From: Acidithiobacillus montserratensis
Lineage (GTDB): Bacteria > Pseudomonadota > Gammaproteobacteria > Acidithiobacillales > Acidithiobacillaceae
Direction of reading: 5' to 3'
Assembly: GCF_018853465.1 (NCBI RefSeq)
Contig: NZ_JABBOU010000051.1
Span: 15,082-79,081 of the forward strand
DNA: 64,000 nt
Every line of letters begins with the position of its first letter. Position 1 is the stretch's first letter. Made by a program: the position numbers and the translations under genes. Positions 37,329 through 45,042 of the stretch are shown here, in pieces. The notes beneath the pieces are model-generated. The model was not told where the DNA came from and did no database searches. It saw nothing but the letters and a program-made list of their open reading frames with translations.

Positions 37329-38732
37329 TTACTCAGCAATTTTAGGTTTTTCAATATTCAAAGAACCTACTTCATTATTGCGACTTTCTGTTTTTTCAGA
37401 ATATCTCGACACAGACCTAAAAGCCACGAATAACACCACACCTGTAATTGCCCCTAATAATGGTGAAATATCATTACCATGTAACCATTGCGCTCCTGGA
37501 CCTTCCCAAAGTGGATTATTGGAAAACAGAATTGTAATAATTACTCCCAATACCAATATGGCAATATTCATCCCATGGTTTTGTGAAAAACTGATACCAT
37601 GAATTTTTTCGGGAACCACATCCATCAATACATAACCAACCATTAATCCAGTCCAAGGGGCAGCAATAATTATCAGCAAATCCAAGAATGTCTGAAATGA
37701 ATCCCAGAAAGAAGGAGCTATAAACAACATATAGATACCAACAAGTGTAGCTAGAATTGCATCTACAACCGTAAATATTTTACGATCTATATCTCTACCA
37801 ACTACCACCGCCAGACTGAAGGCTGAGCTGTAGGAGTTTAGAAAATTAGAAGCGAGAAGACCTAGAACAGCAAATAAACAAAATCCTAAATACAACAATG
37901 AATCACCCAAACCTTTTGCCGCTATGGTGATCCCCGAGGGACCCACCTGAATTCCACCATGCACATAAAGTGTTATAGCCAAAGCTAAAATGAGGGCACC
38001 ACCGACAAAACCACCGAGGCTTGGCCACAGCGCAATTTGCGTAAGGCTCGTATCTTGGCGAACATAACGTGAGTAATCCGAGGCAAACATGGTCCAGGAA
38101 AAAGCCCCTCCCATCAATGCTAAAGAAATACCTCCCAAAGCTTGCAATGCGCTAAAATGTCCAGAAGCCGGGACAGATGTTAATGCTTCTCCTCCATGCA
38201 ACCAGATTAAAATAGCCGCCGCAAACAAGGCCAAAAAGATTGCGCCGACGGTTTGCGCCGAGACAATAGCCCTATAACCGATCACCGGGATCACAAAATT
38301 TGCACATAAGGCTATGATAAGGGCTAAATAAAGACTTTGTTCAGGAGACACTAGTGCGTAGCTATTGAATACACTACGTAGAATATATACTACCAGGACG
38401 AGAACCACAGCCTGCCAGCCAATCTGTGACAGCCAGTTACTGAGAGATATCAGTTTATTAAATGGTTGTCCAAAAACTCTTGCTGAAACCGCCATAGTGG
38501 GAATGCCATAGACGAACCCTGGGATACTCAATATTCCCACAGCAAGAAAAAGCAAGGACGCCAGAAGCACCACCCAAAGAAAGGATGCCAAGGGAAACAA
38601 CTGGGCGATGAGCACACCCACTGGCAAACTGGACGCCGTCATGGTAGCAGCCAACCAAATCAAAGCCACTCGCGGGGCAGTGCTGGTCCGTTCTAGATTG
38701 GTAGTTGCACTGATGGAATGGGTGTCACTCAT
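37329..38732 (-). CDS. NCS1-family purine/cytosine permease (CodB-like)
   Basis: 467 residues with about twelve membrane segments. TM1 reads ATMTASSLPVGVLIAQLFPL. Substrate-site regions include VSARVFGQPFNKLISLSNWLSQIGW and GGAFSWTMFASDYSRYVRQ. The charge-poor helices and FASDYSRY motif match the cytosine/purine permease (CodB, Fcy2) branch. With guanine and adenine deaminases following within 55 bases, purine base uptake is likely. It is the third NCS1 gene in the island and the only one in the purine operon. Confidence 0.88.
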   Translation of the reverse strand: MSDTHSISATTNLERTSTAPRVALIWLAATMTASSLPVGVLIAQLFPLASFLWVVLLASLLFLAVGILSIPGFVYGIPTMAVSARVFGQPFNKLISLSNWLSQIGWQAVVLVLVVYILRSVFNSYALVSPEQSLYLALIIALCANFVIPVIGYRAIVSAQTVGAIFLALFAAAILIWLHGGEALTSVPASGHFSALQALGGISLALMGGAFSWTMFASDYSRYVRQDTSLTQIALWPSLGGFVGGALILALAITLYVHGGIQVGPSGITIAAKGLGDSLLYLGFCLFAVLGLLASNFLNSYSSAFSLAVVVGRDIDRKIFTVVDAILATLVGIYMLFIAPSFWDSFQTFLDLLIIIAAPWTGLMVGYVLMDVVPEKIHGISFSQNHGMNIAILVLGVIITILFSNNPLWEGPGAQWLHGNDISPLLGAITGVVLFVAFRSVSRYSEKTESRNNEVGSLNIEKPKIAE

Positions 38733-38755
38733 TTCATTTCTCCAACTATTCTGAT

Positions 38756-39517
38756 TTAGTCAGAACTAGCCCCGACTTCGACAGGTATCTGAAAAATGGT
38801 ATTCTGCTTGGGCATTTTCTTCAGGAAGGGCGGAAAACTTCCGCTCTCCACGGCCGCCAGTGCCGCTCGATTCACTGCCGACAAAGGACTGGGATCAATA
38901 ACTTTTGCCCACAAGACTTTCCCGGTCGGCGAAACTTCAAATTCCACGGTAGCCTTCCCTTTCAAACCCATGGCCTTCAGTTCGGCGGGTACGTGCAAAT
39001 TCTGCTGGATCATCGGCCTTAACAAACCGACATATCGTCCCATCAACGAGGCCGTTTGCGCTGCCGACAGTGGCGGCGGCGCGGGTGGTGGAGGGGTCAC
39101 GACCGGTTTGGGCGGTGCTGGTGGCGCAGGCGGTACCGGCAACGGTTTGGGCGCTGGTGGTGTCACTGTTTTCACCGGCGGTGTCGGTACCGGAACCGGT
39201 TTTGGCGGTATCACCACTTTGGGATGCGGTCGTGGAGGCGGTGGCGTCACATGATGCACTACCGGCTTGGGTGGCACGGGTTTCGGTTGGGGAATCACCT
39301 TCGGTGGCGGTGGCGGTAACGTCACCACTTGCACGGCAATCACATGTTCCTTGGGTTTAACGACGGGGGGTATAGGTCTGCTCTGACCATACCAGACCAA
39401 GCCGAGTACCAGCATTATTTCGACCGCAACAGCAGCACCCAAAGCATATTTGAAATGCTGATCTTTTACGTTCGGCACAAATGCGAAATTGCCATTTTCA
39501 GTGATCATGCTTGCCAT
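38756..39517 (-). CDS. tonB: TonB energy-transducing protein
   Basis: 253 residues: an N-terminal membrane anchor (about residues 24-46, ALGAAVAVEIMLVLGLVWYG), a ~100-residue Pro/Lys/Val-rich spacer that would span the periplasm, and a C-terminal domain (LNVPAELKAMGLKGKATVEF, VDPSPLSAVNRAALAAVESG-like) that contacts TonB boxes. It transmits the proton-motive force to outer-membrane receptors. Unusually, it is co-operonic with nucleobase catabolism genes, which suggests it serves the two receptors in this island. The ATG at 39517 and one three codons later are both possible. Confidence 0.93.
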   Translation of the reverse strand: MASMITENGNFAFVPNVKDQHFKYALGAAVAVEIMLVLGLVWYGQSRPIPPVVKPKEHVIAVQVVTLPPPPPKVIPQPKPVPPKPVVHHVTPPPPRPHPKVVIPPKPVPVPTPPVKTVTPPAPKPLPVPPAPPAPPKPVVTPPPPAPPPLSAAQTASLMGRYVGLLRPMIQQNLHVPAELKAMGLKGKATVEFEVSPTGKVLWAKVIDPSPLSAVNRAALAAVESGSFPPFLKKMPKQNTIFQIPVEVGASSD

Positions 39518-39583
39518 CTGCGCTTATCCTGTTTTCCAAATGCCCACTTACCCGTAAAAAACCCTTTTTTGATATCAGTCTGT

Positions 39584-39988
39584 TCATGTGGCCTTTGCAG
39601 CTATACCGATCCCGGTGACTCCCGCTTTCTGACAGGCGTCCATGACATGCACGAAATCCTTGAAGGGCACCATTTTGTCCGCCGCAATGGTGACTTGGGT
39701 ATGCTTGGTATCACCATCCGCTCCCAGAAAACTTTGCAACTCGTCTAGCGTCATTTTTTTTCCTTTCACCACCACGCTACCGTCCTGCACTATATTCAAT
39801 ACAAAATGCGGGTGCGGCAGTACCTTGGTTTCGCTGGATGTCGGCAGATGTAGTTTCAGTCCTTTGTCGGTGATCATCTGTAAGGTGATCATGATGAAAA
39901 AGACCAAGAGAAAGAGCATGACATCAATCATCGGAATAATTTCTACACGTCCTTTTTTTCGGGGACGACGCTGGGGTAGCATAAGCAA
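39584..39988 (-). CDS. exbD: ExbD-type biopolymer transport protein
   Basis: 134 residues. One N-terminal transmembrane helix follows the basic PRKKGRVEIIPMIDVMLFLL, with the conserved proton-carrying Asp in PMIDVML. The periplasmic domain runs HPHFVLNIVQDGSVVVKGKK to QVTIAADKMVPFKDFVHVMD. It forms the TonB motor with ExbB. It lies 43 bases after exbB and 66 before tonB, all on the minus strand. Confidence 0.95.
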   Translation of the reverse strand: MLMLPQRRPRKKGRVEIIPMIDVMLFLLVFFIMITLQMITDKGLKLHLPTSSETKVLPHPHFVLNIVQDGSVVVKGKKMTLDELQSFLGADGDTKHTQVTIAADKMVPFKDFVHVMDACQKAGVTGIGIAAKAT

Positions 39989-40031
39989 CTCCTTGTCCTA
40001 AATGATAAATAGCACAACAATCATCAGTTGA

Positions 40032-40730
40032 TTATGCCGTGGCCTTTTTTATTACCGAGGCTTGTTGCGGTATGGCTTCTTCTTCCAACACCACCGGCGC
40101 GCCGTCTAAGCGATTCATCAATACCACTTTCAGAGATTCCAGTTGAAATATCGTTTTCTCAATGGAATTATTGAACGCGTTGAAACTGAGAAGACCGAGC
40201 ATGGCGATAAATAGTCCCGAGGCCGTTGCGATGAGTGCATCAGCAACCCCACCCGTCACAGAAGTCGCGTCATGGCCTGGAGCTGCCAAAATTGAAAACG
40301 CGTGGAACATCCCCAGGATCGTGCCAAACAGACCCAGCAGCGGGGCGAGCGTGACAATCGTATCCAGAATCCACAAGCGTTTATCCAGGCTGGGCGTGGT
40401 GAGGAAAATGGCTTCGTCCAGACGATTGGCAAACGCTTCTCCTCTGGCGCTCCCATAATGGTGGATCAGGTTGAAGTGACGCAGCGCCACGCTTAACAAG
40501 GCTTCTTCCGGCAACCCTTTAGCCATTCCCGATAGTTCTTCGAGATCAGGACGTCTGAGCTTTCCCCGGTTGGAGATACCCCAGAGTATCTTCTTCCCCT
40601 TGCTGATAGCATTACGGAGATACCAACCCCTATCAAAAATCACTGCCAATTCAATGACGAACAAGAGCATCAGAATATACAGAACGCCATCGGAGTAATT
40701 GGCAAGGTGAACGATGTAAGCAAATGACAT
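40032..40730 (-). CDS. exbB: ExbB/MotA/TolQ-type proton channel protein
   Basis: 232 residues with three transmembrane helices (SDGVLYILMLLFVIELAVIF; ILDTIVTLAPLLGLFGTILG; VADALIATASGLFIAMLGLL). TLAPLLGLFGTILGM and the TA-rich third helix are the ExbB signature that forms the proton path with ExbD. This is the first gene of the ~17-kb leftward operon ending at the HpxW-like gene. The upstream 309 bp should hold its promoter. Confidence 0.95.
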   Translation of the reverse strand: MSFAYIVHLANYSDGVLYILMLLFVIELAVIFDRGWYLRNAISKGKKILWGISNRGKLRRPDLEELSGMAKGLPEEALLSVALRHFNLIHHYGSARGEAFANRLDEAIFLTTPSLDKRLWILDTIVTLAPLLGLFGTILGMFHAFSILAAPGHDATSVTGGVADALIATASGLFIAMLGLLSFNAFNNSIEKTIFQLESLKVVLMNRLDGAPVVLEEEAIPQQASVIKKATA

Positions 40731-41039
40731 AAAGTAACCTCATCTTCAGTGATTAAAAACTACCCAGCACAGATATTGCAGAAAACATGCCACCCACTGA
40801 AACTACTCAAAATAGGATGATTTTTTTCTAATTAACGAGGATCCATCATCCTTATTGCGCAATCTCGGTGCGATAACAGTATCAACGCACTATTTAAGTG
40901 CATTCAAACTGTTCGATCCTTGGGATAGGATGATGTATGGCATAACAGGTTCTTTAAAGTTCTTTTTCTGCAGATAGCTCCCACAAAAAAGTCAACGCTC
41001 AACATTTTATGAAGCTTATACATGGAGGACCCTTCAAAC
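40731..41039. promoter_or_regulatory. Divergent promoter region between exbB and the APC permease gene
   Basis: No gene is seen. A perfect 5-bp dyad GCACT-attta-AGTGC lies at 40887-40901, and a longer-spaced pair AGGATGA / TCATCCT occurs around 40815-40852. Either could serve regulation of the big purine operon to the left. The interval marks the abrupt change from the AT-richer island to the GC-rich block. Confidence 0.35.
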
Positions 41040-42626
41040 ATGGTCAGAAAACTAAAAAGAGAGGTCGGCTTTTCAGGGCTGATATTCGCCAGCCTGGGAG
41101 GCATCATCGGATCAGGCTGGTTGTTTGGACCTTTGAATGCGGCCCGTATGGCCGGGCCACTCAGCATTTTTTCCTGGTTGATTGGTGCGATAACCATACT
41201 TTTTCTAGGGCTGACTTATGCTGAAGTCGGCCCTTTGTTCCCCCGCGCCGGTGCTGCTGCTCATATTGCCAATGTGGTGCATGGCAACCTGCTGGGTAAA
41301 ATCTGGGCCTGGCTGCTATTCATGTTCTACATTGCCATTGCTCCGGTGGAGGTCATTGCGGTGCTGACCTACGCCAACAATTACATTCCCGGTCTTTTGC
41401 TGGGGAATACCGGTCTGCTCAGCCGGTTGGGCCTGATAGCCGCTGTTGCGCTGCTGGGTATCATGTTTTTGCTGAATTTTATGGGTATCAAACGGGTCGC
41501 CCAGATTTTTACCGGTCTGGGATGGTGGAAACTGGGAGTGCCTGTCCTGACCATCATTGTCTTGGTGGCTTTTTCCTATCATCCCGAAAATCTTCATATT
41601 CTTCATATGAAGGACAATGTGCATGGTATGTTTGTGGCTGTTGCCTCTTCCGGCATTGTCTTCAGCTATCTGGGGTTCAGACAAGCCATTGAGTTAGGTG
41701 GGGAAAGCAGAAATCCTGGCAAACATATTCCGCTGGCTGTCATCGGCTCCATCCTTGTTGGTGGCTGCCTGTATGTTGCCCTGCAATGGGCCTTCCTGGT
41801 CAGCATGCCTCCGGATCAACTCACTCAGGGCTGGACCAAACTCAGTTTCAGTGGGGTTTTTGGTCCTTTTGCGGCGGTGGCCGGGATGTTGGGAATCACC
41901 TGGCTGGCGGTACTGATTTATGCCGATGCCCTCATTTCTCCCGGCGGCACTGCCCTCGTCTATGCCACTTCGGCGGCGCGGGCGGTGGTGGCCAATGGTG
42001 AGGTCAAGGCCGGCCCGAGTTTTTTCACCAAGATCAGCGAAGGGGGCGTGCCCTGGGTCGGGGTGATTGTTGCTTATGTGATTGGTTGCCTGTATTTCCT
42101 GCCCTTCCCGTCCTGGCAGAAACTGGTCGGGTTCATTACTACCATTTCGGTCATTACCTACGGTATCGGCCCTATCGTCCTGCTGCAGTTGCGGCGCTCG
42201 GTTCCGGATTTGCCCCGGCCTTTCCGCTTATGGGGCGCCCATGTCATTGCGCCGATTGCTTTTATTTTATCCTCACTGGTCGCCTATTGGGGTGGTCTGC
42301 AGGCGCTTTCCTACATTTTTGGTGTCCTGTTTGGCGTGCTGATCATCTACGGGATCGTTCATTTGATCCGGGGAAAAGCCGATGACAAGCCCCTCGGCTT
42401 CAAGCATATCACCTGGATATTTCCCTATTTCATCGGACTCTGGGTGCTTTCCTGGTTTGGTCCCAAGGTCTTGGGCGGAACCGGAGATATCCCGTTTTAT
42501 CTGTCCATGGTCTTGGTGGCCATTCTCGCCATCATCTGTATGATCTGGGCGTTGAAGGTCACGGTGCCGGATGGTCGTGTCAGCGATTATTTTTCGGCCA
42601 TGGAACAGGAGGGTATCGATCTGTAA
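41040..42626 (+). CDS. APC-superfamily amino acid permease
   Basis: 528 residues, twelve or more membrane segments. SGLIFASLGGIIGSGWLFGP is the TM1 substrate loop (GxIIGSGWL) of the amino acid/polyamine/organocation family, and VASSGIVFSYLGFRQAIELGGE in TM6 is its partner. Substrate not determinable. The ATG at 41040 has GGAGG 11 bases upstream; an ATG at 41022 overlaps that RBS and has none itself. Codon use is GC-rich like the following genes. It ends in a strong terminator and is probably not part of the nucleobase system. Confidence 0.87.
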   Translation: MVRKLKREVGFSGLIFASLGGIIGSGWLFGPLNAARMAGPLSIFSWLIGAITILFLGLTYAEVGPLFPRAGAAAHIANVVHGNLLGKIWAWLLFMFYIAIAPVEVIAVLTYANNYIPGLLLGNTGLLSRLGLIAAVALLGIMFLLNFMGIKRVAQIFTGLGWWKLGVPVLTIIVLVAFSYHPENLHILHMKDNVHGMFVAVASSGIVFSYLGFRQAIELGGESRNPGKHIPLAVIGSILVGGCLYVALQWAFLVSMPPDQLTQGWTKLSFSGVFGPFAAVAGMLGITWLAVLIYADALISPGGTALVYATSAARAVVANGEVKAGPSFFTKISEGGVPWVGVIVAYVIGCLYFLPFPSWQKLVGFITTISVITYGIGPIVLLQLRRSVPDLPRPFRLWGAHVIAPIAFILSSLVAYWGGLQALSYIFGVLFGVLIIYGIVHLIRGKADDKPLGFKHITWIFPYFIGLWVLSWFGPKVLGGTGDIPFYLSMVLVAILAIICMIWALKVTVPDGRVSDYFSAMEQEGIDL

Positions 42627-42653
42627 ATACCGATCATCCTGCGGTCTATGGTC

Positions 42654-42677
42654 AGCCCCCTTTTCAGGGGGCTTTTT
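42654..42677 (+). terminator. Rho-independent terminator after the APC permease gene
   Basis: A perfect 8-bp stem AGCCCCCT (42654-42661) / AGGGGGCT (42666-42673) with a 4-base loop is followed by TTTT. It lies 28 bases after the stop. Confidence 0.9.
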
Positions 42678-42690
42678 GCTATGATGGAGA

Positions 42691-42709
42691 CTATCTGGCG
42701 TTCCGATAG
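42691..42709 (+). promoter_or_regulatory. Possible SOS-type operator before umuDC
   Basis: CTATC (42691-42695) and GATAG (42705-42709) form a dyad with partly symmetrical inner GG/CC, just upstream of the umuD start. umuDC is normally LexA-repressed. The sequence does not match the E. coli CTGT-N8-ACAG box, so if it is the operator the local LexA has a different specificity. Confidence 0.35.
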
Positions 42710-42716
42710 TGGAGTG

Positions 42717-43202
42717 ATGAGCATCATGGGGAAGACAGCATCCAGTAACGTCCGCAAACTGGCTGCGGCGCAGAAGCCGATGGTTTTTCGTCCGCCCAGC
42801 CACCCCGCACCCTTAAAAAGGCCATTGTATTTATCACGTATTCCGGCCGGCTTCCCTTCTCCGGCCGATGATCATATCGAGCGCTCGCTGGATCTGCATG
42901 AACATTTGCTCCTCCATCCCGATGCCAGCTTTTTTTTGCGGGTTTCGGGCGACTCCATGCTGGACTATGGTATTCACGATGGCGATCTGCTGATTGTCGA
43001 TCGCGCCATTGATGCCAGGGAAGGACATATTGTCATTGCTGCCGTGGATGGCGAGCTCACCGTCAAAAAGCTCGGCAGACACGCCGGACAACTGGCTCTG
43101 CTACCGGGCAATAGCGCATACCCACCACTCTTGCTGGATCCCGAACAGGAATTGGTGATCTGGGGCGTGGTGCGTCATGTCATTCACAGCCTGGGCCAGT
43201 AA
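42717..43202 (+). CDS. umuD: UmuD, self-cleaving DNA polymerase V subunit
   Basis: About 161 residues from the ATG at 42717 (an ATG at 42726 is equally possible; GGAG lies at 42711-42714). The S24 peptidase features are complete: the cleavage dipeptide Ala-Gly in RIPAGFPSPADD (residues 44-45), nucleophile Ser in LRVSGDSMLDYGI (about residue 80) and the general-base Lys in DGELTVKKLG (about residue 117). RecA filaments trigger cleavage to UmuD', which joins UmuC for translesion synthesis. The N-terminal arm is ~20 residues longer than in E. coli. The stop lies 2 bases before umuC. Confidence 0.92.
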   Translation: MSIMGKTASSNVRKLAAAQKPMVFRPPSHPAPLKRPLYLSRIPAGFPSPADDHIERSLDLHEHLLLHPDASFFLRVSGDSMLDYGIHDGDLLIVDRAIDAREGHIVIAAVDGELTVKKLGRHAGQLALLPGNSAYPPLLLDPEQELVIWGVVRHVIHSLGQ

Positions 43203-43204
43203 AC

Positions 43205-44575
43205 ATGACCTTCGCCCTGGTGGACGCCAATAATTTCTACGTATCCTGCGAGCGTTTGTTTGCCCCCCAACTGGAGGGGCGCCCCGTCGTGATTCTCAGC
43301 AACAATGATGGATGTGCTGTTTCCCGATCCGCCGAAGCCAAGGCCCTGGGTATCGGGATGGGCAAACCGTATTTTCAGTGGCAGAAACTGGCGGAACAAC
43401 AGGGCGTTGTCGTGCTGTCTTCCAACTATGCGCTGTATGGAGAATTGTCGGCACGGATGATGCGCCTGCTGGGAAGCTTGAGCGCAGCACAGGAAATCTA
43501 CAGCATTGACGAGTCCTTTCTGCACATTCCCGTTCAGGGGAGCGAAGCCCTGCTCTGGGGCCAAGCCACCCGGCGGCGGGTGCACAAGGAATTGGGCTTG
43601 CCGGTTTGCGTCGGGATGGGGCCTTCCAAAACCCTGGCCAAACTCTGTAACCACTGGGCCAAAAAAGGGCGGATGGCCGGGGGCGTATGTGACTGGGACA
43701 GCATACCCGCCGATCAGAAGGCGCAGTGGCTCCAGGAAACACCGGTAGATGCCGTCTGGGGAATCGGCAGACAAGGGAGTAAAAGCCTGGCGCAGCAGCA
43801 TATCCATCAGGTCATGGATTTGTTGCGCGCGGATCCCGTTGCTCTCCGGCAGCGCTATGGTGTCGTTCTGGCCCGTATCCACAGAGAACTACAAGGCGTT
43901 TCCTGTCTGTCGCTGGAGCAAATACCGCCGAAACATCAGCATATCCAGTGCAGCCGTTCCTTTGGCCGCGCCACGGAAAAACTCGCTGACCTGGAAGAAA
44001 GTTTATCCGTGCACGCGCAGCGTTGCGCAGCCAAATTGCGTCAGGATGGTCAGGTGGCCCAGGGGGTTCAGATCCAGATTCGCAGCTCACCCCATCGCGG
44101 ACGCTATTATTCCGGTGTCGCCTTTCGGCGTTTGAACCGGCCGAGTAATGATTACCGGGAATTGTGGTCTGCAGTGAAAGTGGCGCTGGCAGAGGCGTAT
44201 CGGCCAGGCGTGCGCTACGTCAAATCCGGCATTTTGCTGAGCGACTTGCAGGACGTGAATGCACCAGAAACCCGGAATCTGTTTGCCCCGGAAACCGATG
44301 CCGCTGAATGCCGGAATCAAAAACAGGCAGCACTGGCGGAAACCTTGTCGCTGCTGCAAAAGCGCTACGGAAAAGCCGCTCCCGGATTCGGGGTGGCGGG
44401 TCTGCGCACCCCACAAGTCTGGTCCATGCGTACCGGCAAGCGCTCGCCCCACTATCTGAGCGACTGGTCTGATATTCCCGTGGTTCAGGCTGGCTATTCG
44501 ACCACCACTTCCAGCGCCCCTACGTCCAGAAAAGCAGCTTCCACCATTGCCGATTCTTTCTCGTCAAAACCGTAA
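43205..44575 (+). CDS. umuC: UmuC, Y-family error-prone DNA polymerase
   Basis: 456 residues. The catalytic acidic residues are in MTFALVDANNFYVSCERLF and IYSIDESFLHI (SIDE). SNNDGCAVSRSAEAKALGIG is the fingers segment, and GMGPSKTLAKLCNHWAKK is the helix-hairpin-like region. It forms Pol V with UmuD'. The protein extends about 25 residues past the usual end (SDWSDIPVVQAGY), and this Ser/Thr-rich tail is encoded within an 82-bp overlap with the converging small gene at 44494-44766. The tail may result from loss of the original stop. Confidence 0.94.
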   Translation: MTFALVDANNFYVSCERLFAPQLEGRPVVILSNNDGCAVSRSAEAKALGIGMGKPYFQWQKLAEQQGVVVLSSNYALYGELSARMMRLLGSLSAAQEIYSIDESFLHIPVQGSEALLWGQATRRRVHKELGLPVCVGMGPSKTLAKLCNHWAKKGRMAGGVCDWDSIPADQKAQWLQETPVDAVWGIGRQGSKSLAQQHIHQVMDLLRADPVALRQRYGVVLARIHRELQGVSCLSLEQIPPKHQHIQCSRSFGRATEKLADLEESLSVHAQRCAAKLRQDGQVAQGVQIQIRSSPHRGRYYSGVAFRRLNRPSNDYRELWSAVKVALAEAYRPGVRYVKSGILLSDLQDVNAPETRNLFAPETDAAECRNQKQAALAETLSLLQKRYGKAAPGFGVAGLRTPQVWSMRTGKRSPHYLSDWSDIPVVQAGYSTTTSSAPTSRKAASTIADSFSSKP

Positions 44576-44766
44576 AACTCACAGGCAAGCACATCTTTTT
44601 CGGCAAAAATGGCCGGGCGGTAGTGCAACGGCTGCTGTAACAATTTCTGCAGGGCGGCATAGTAATCGGGATGATCCCCGTGCTGCTCTGTCCAGGCCGT
44701 GCGAATACTGGAAAGGGCTTCCTGAGCCGCTTTTTCATCATCAAACAATACTTTCAGGGCAAACAT
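44494..44766 (-). CDS. Small conserved-looking cytosolic protein of unknown function
   Basis: 90 residues from the ATG at 44766, which has AGGAG 7 bases upstream. The sequence is mixed alpha/beta: MFALKVLFDDEKAAQEALSS, then HYRPAIFAEKDVLACEFYGF, and an acidic C-terminus (FLDVGALEVVVE). I do not recognise the family. Codon choice and the good RBS support a real gene even though 82 bases overlap the 3' end of umuC on the other strand. Confidence 0.6.
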   Translation of the reverse strand: MFALKVLFDDEKAAQEALSSIRTAWTEQHGDHPDYYAALQKLLQQPLHYRPAIFAEKDVLACEFYGFDEKESAMVEAAFLDVGALEVVVE

Positions 44767-45042
44767 AAAACACTCCTGTGGGGCAATGGCATCGCGTTTT
44801 CTATTTGAAGAATGGCTGGGGACAAACAAGCCAAATCAGTATAACAGCTTCCAGAAAACCGCACATTTCATTTGCTGAAAACTTCATGCGCAACTGCAGC
44901 TTTATCTTTCCGGTAGAGCGGAATCCGCAGGCCGGTAGCGCAGCCTGATTACGTGTCCCGATTGCGTGATCAGATTGCGTTTGCGGTATGGGCCTGGCAT
45001 AATTTAACCAGGCTATCCTGCAGATTATACAGAGAAAATAAT

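Noticed and set aside
39056-39360. Several plus-strand frames rich in Arg, Trp and Gly
   Set aside because: They are mirror images of the proline-rich spacer of TonB and have no start signals.
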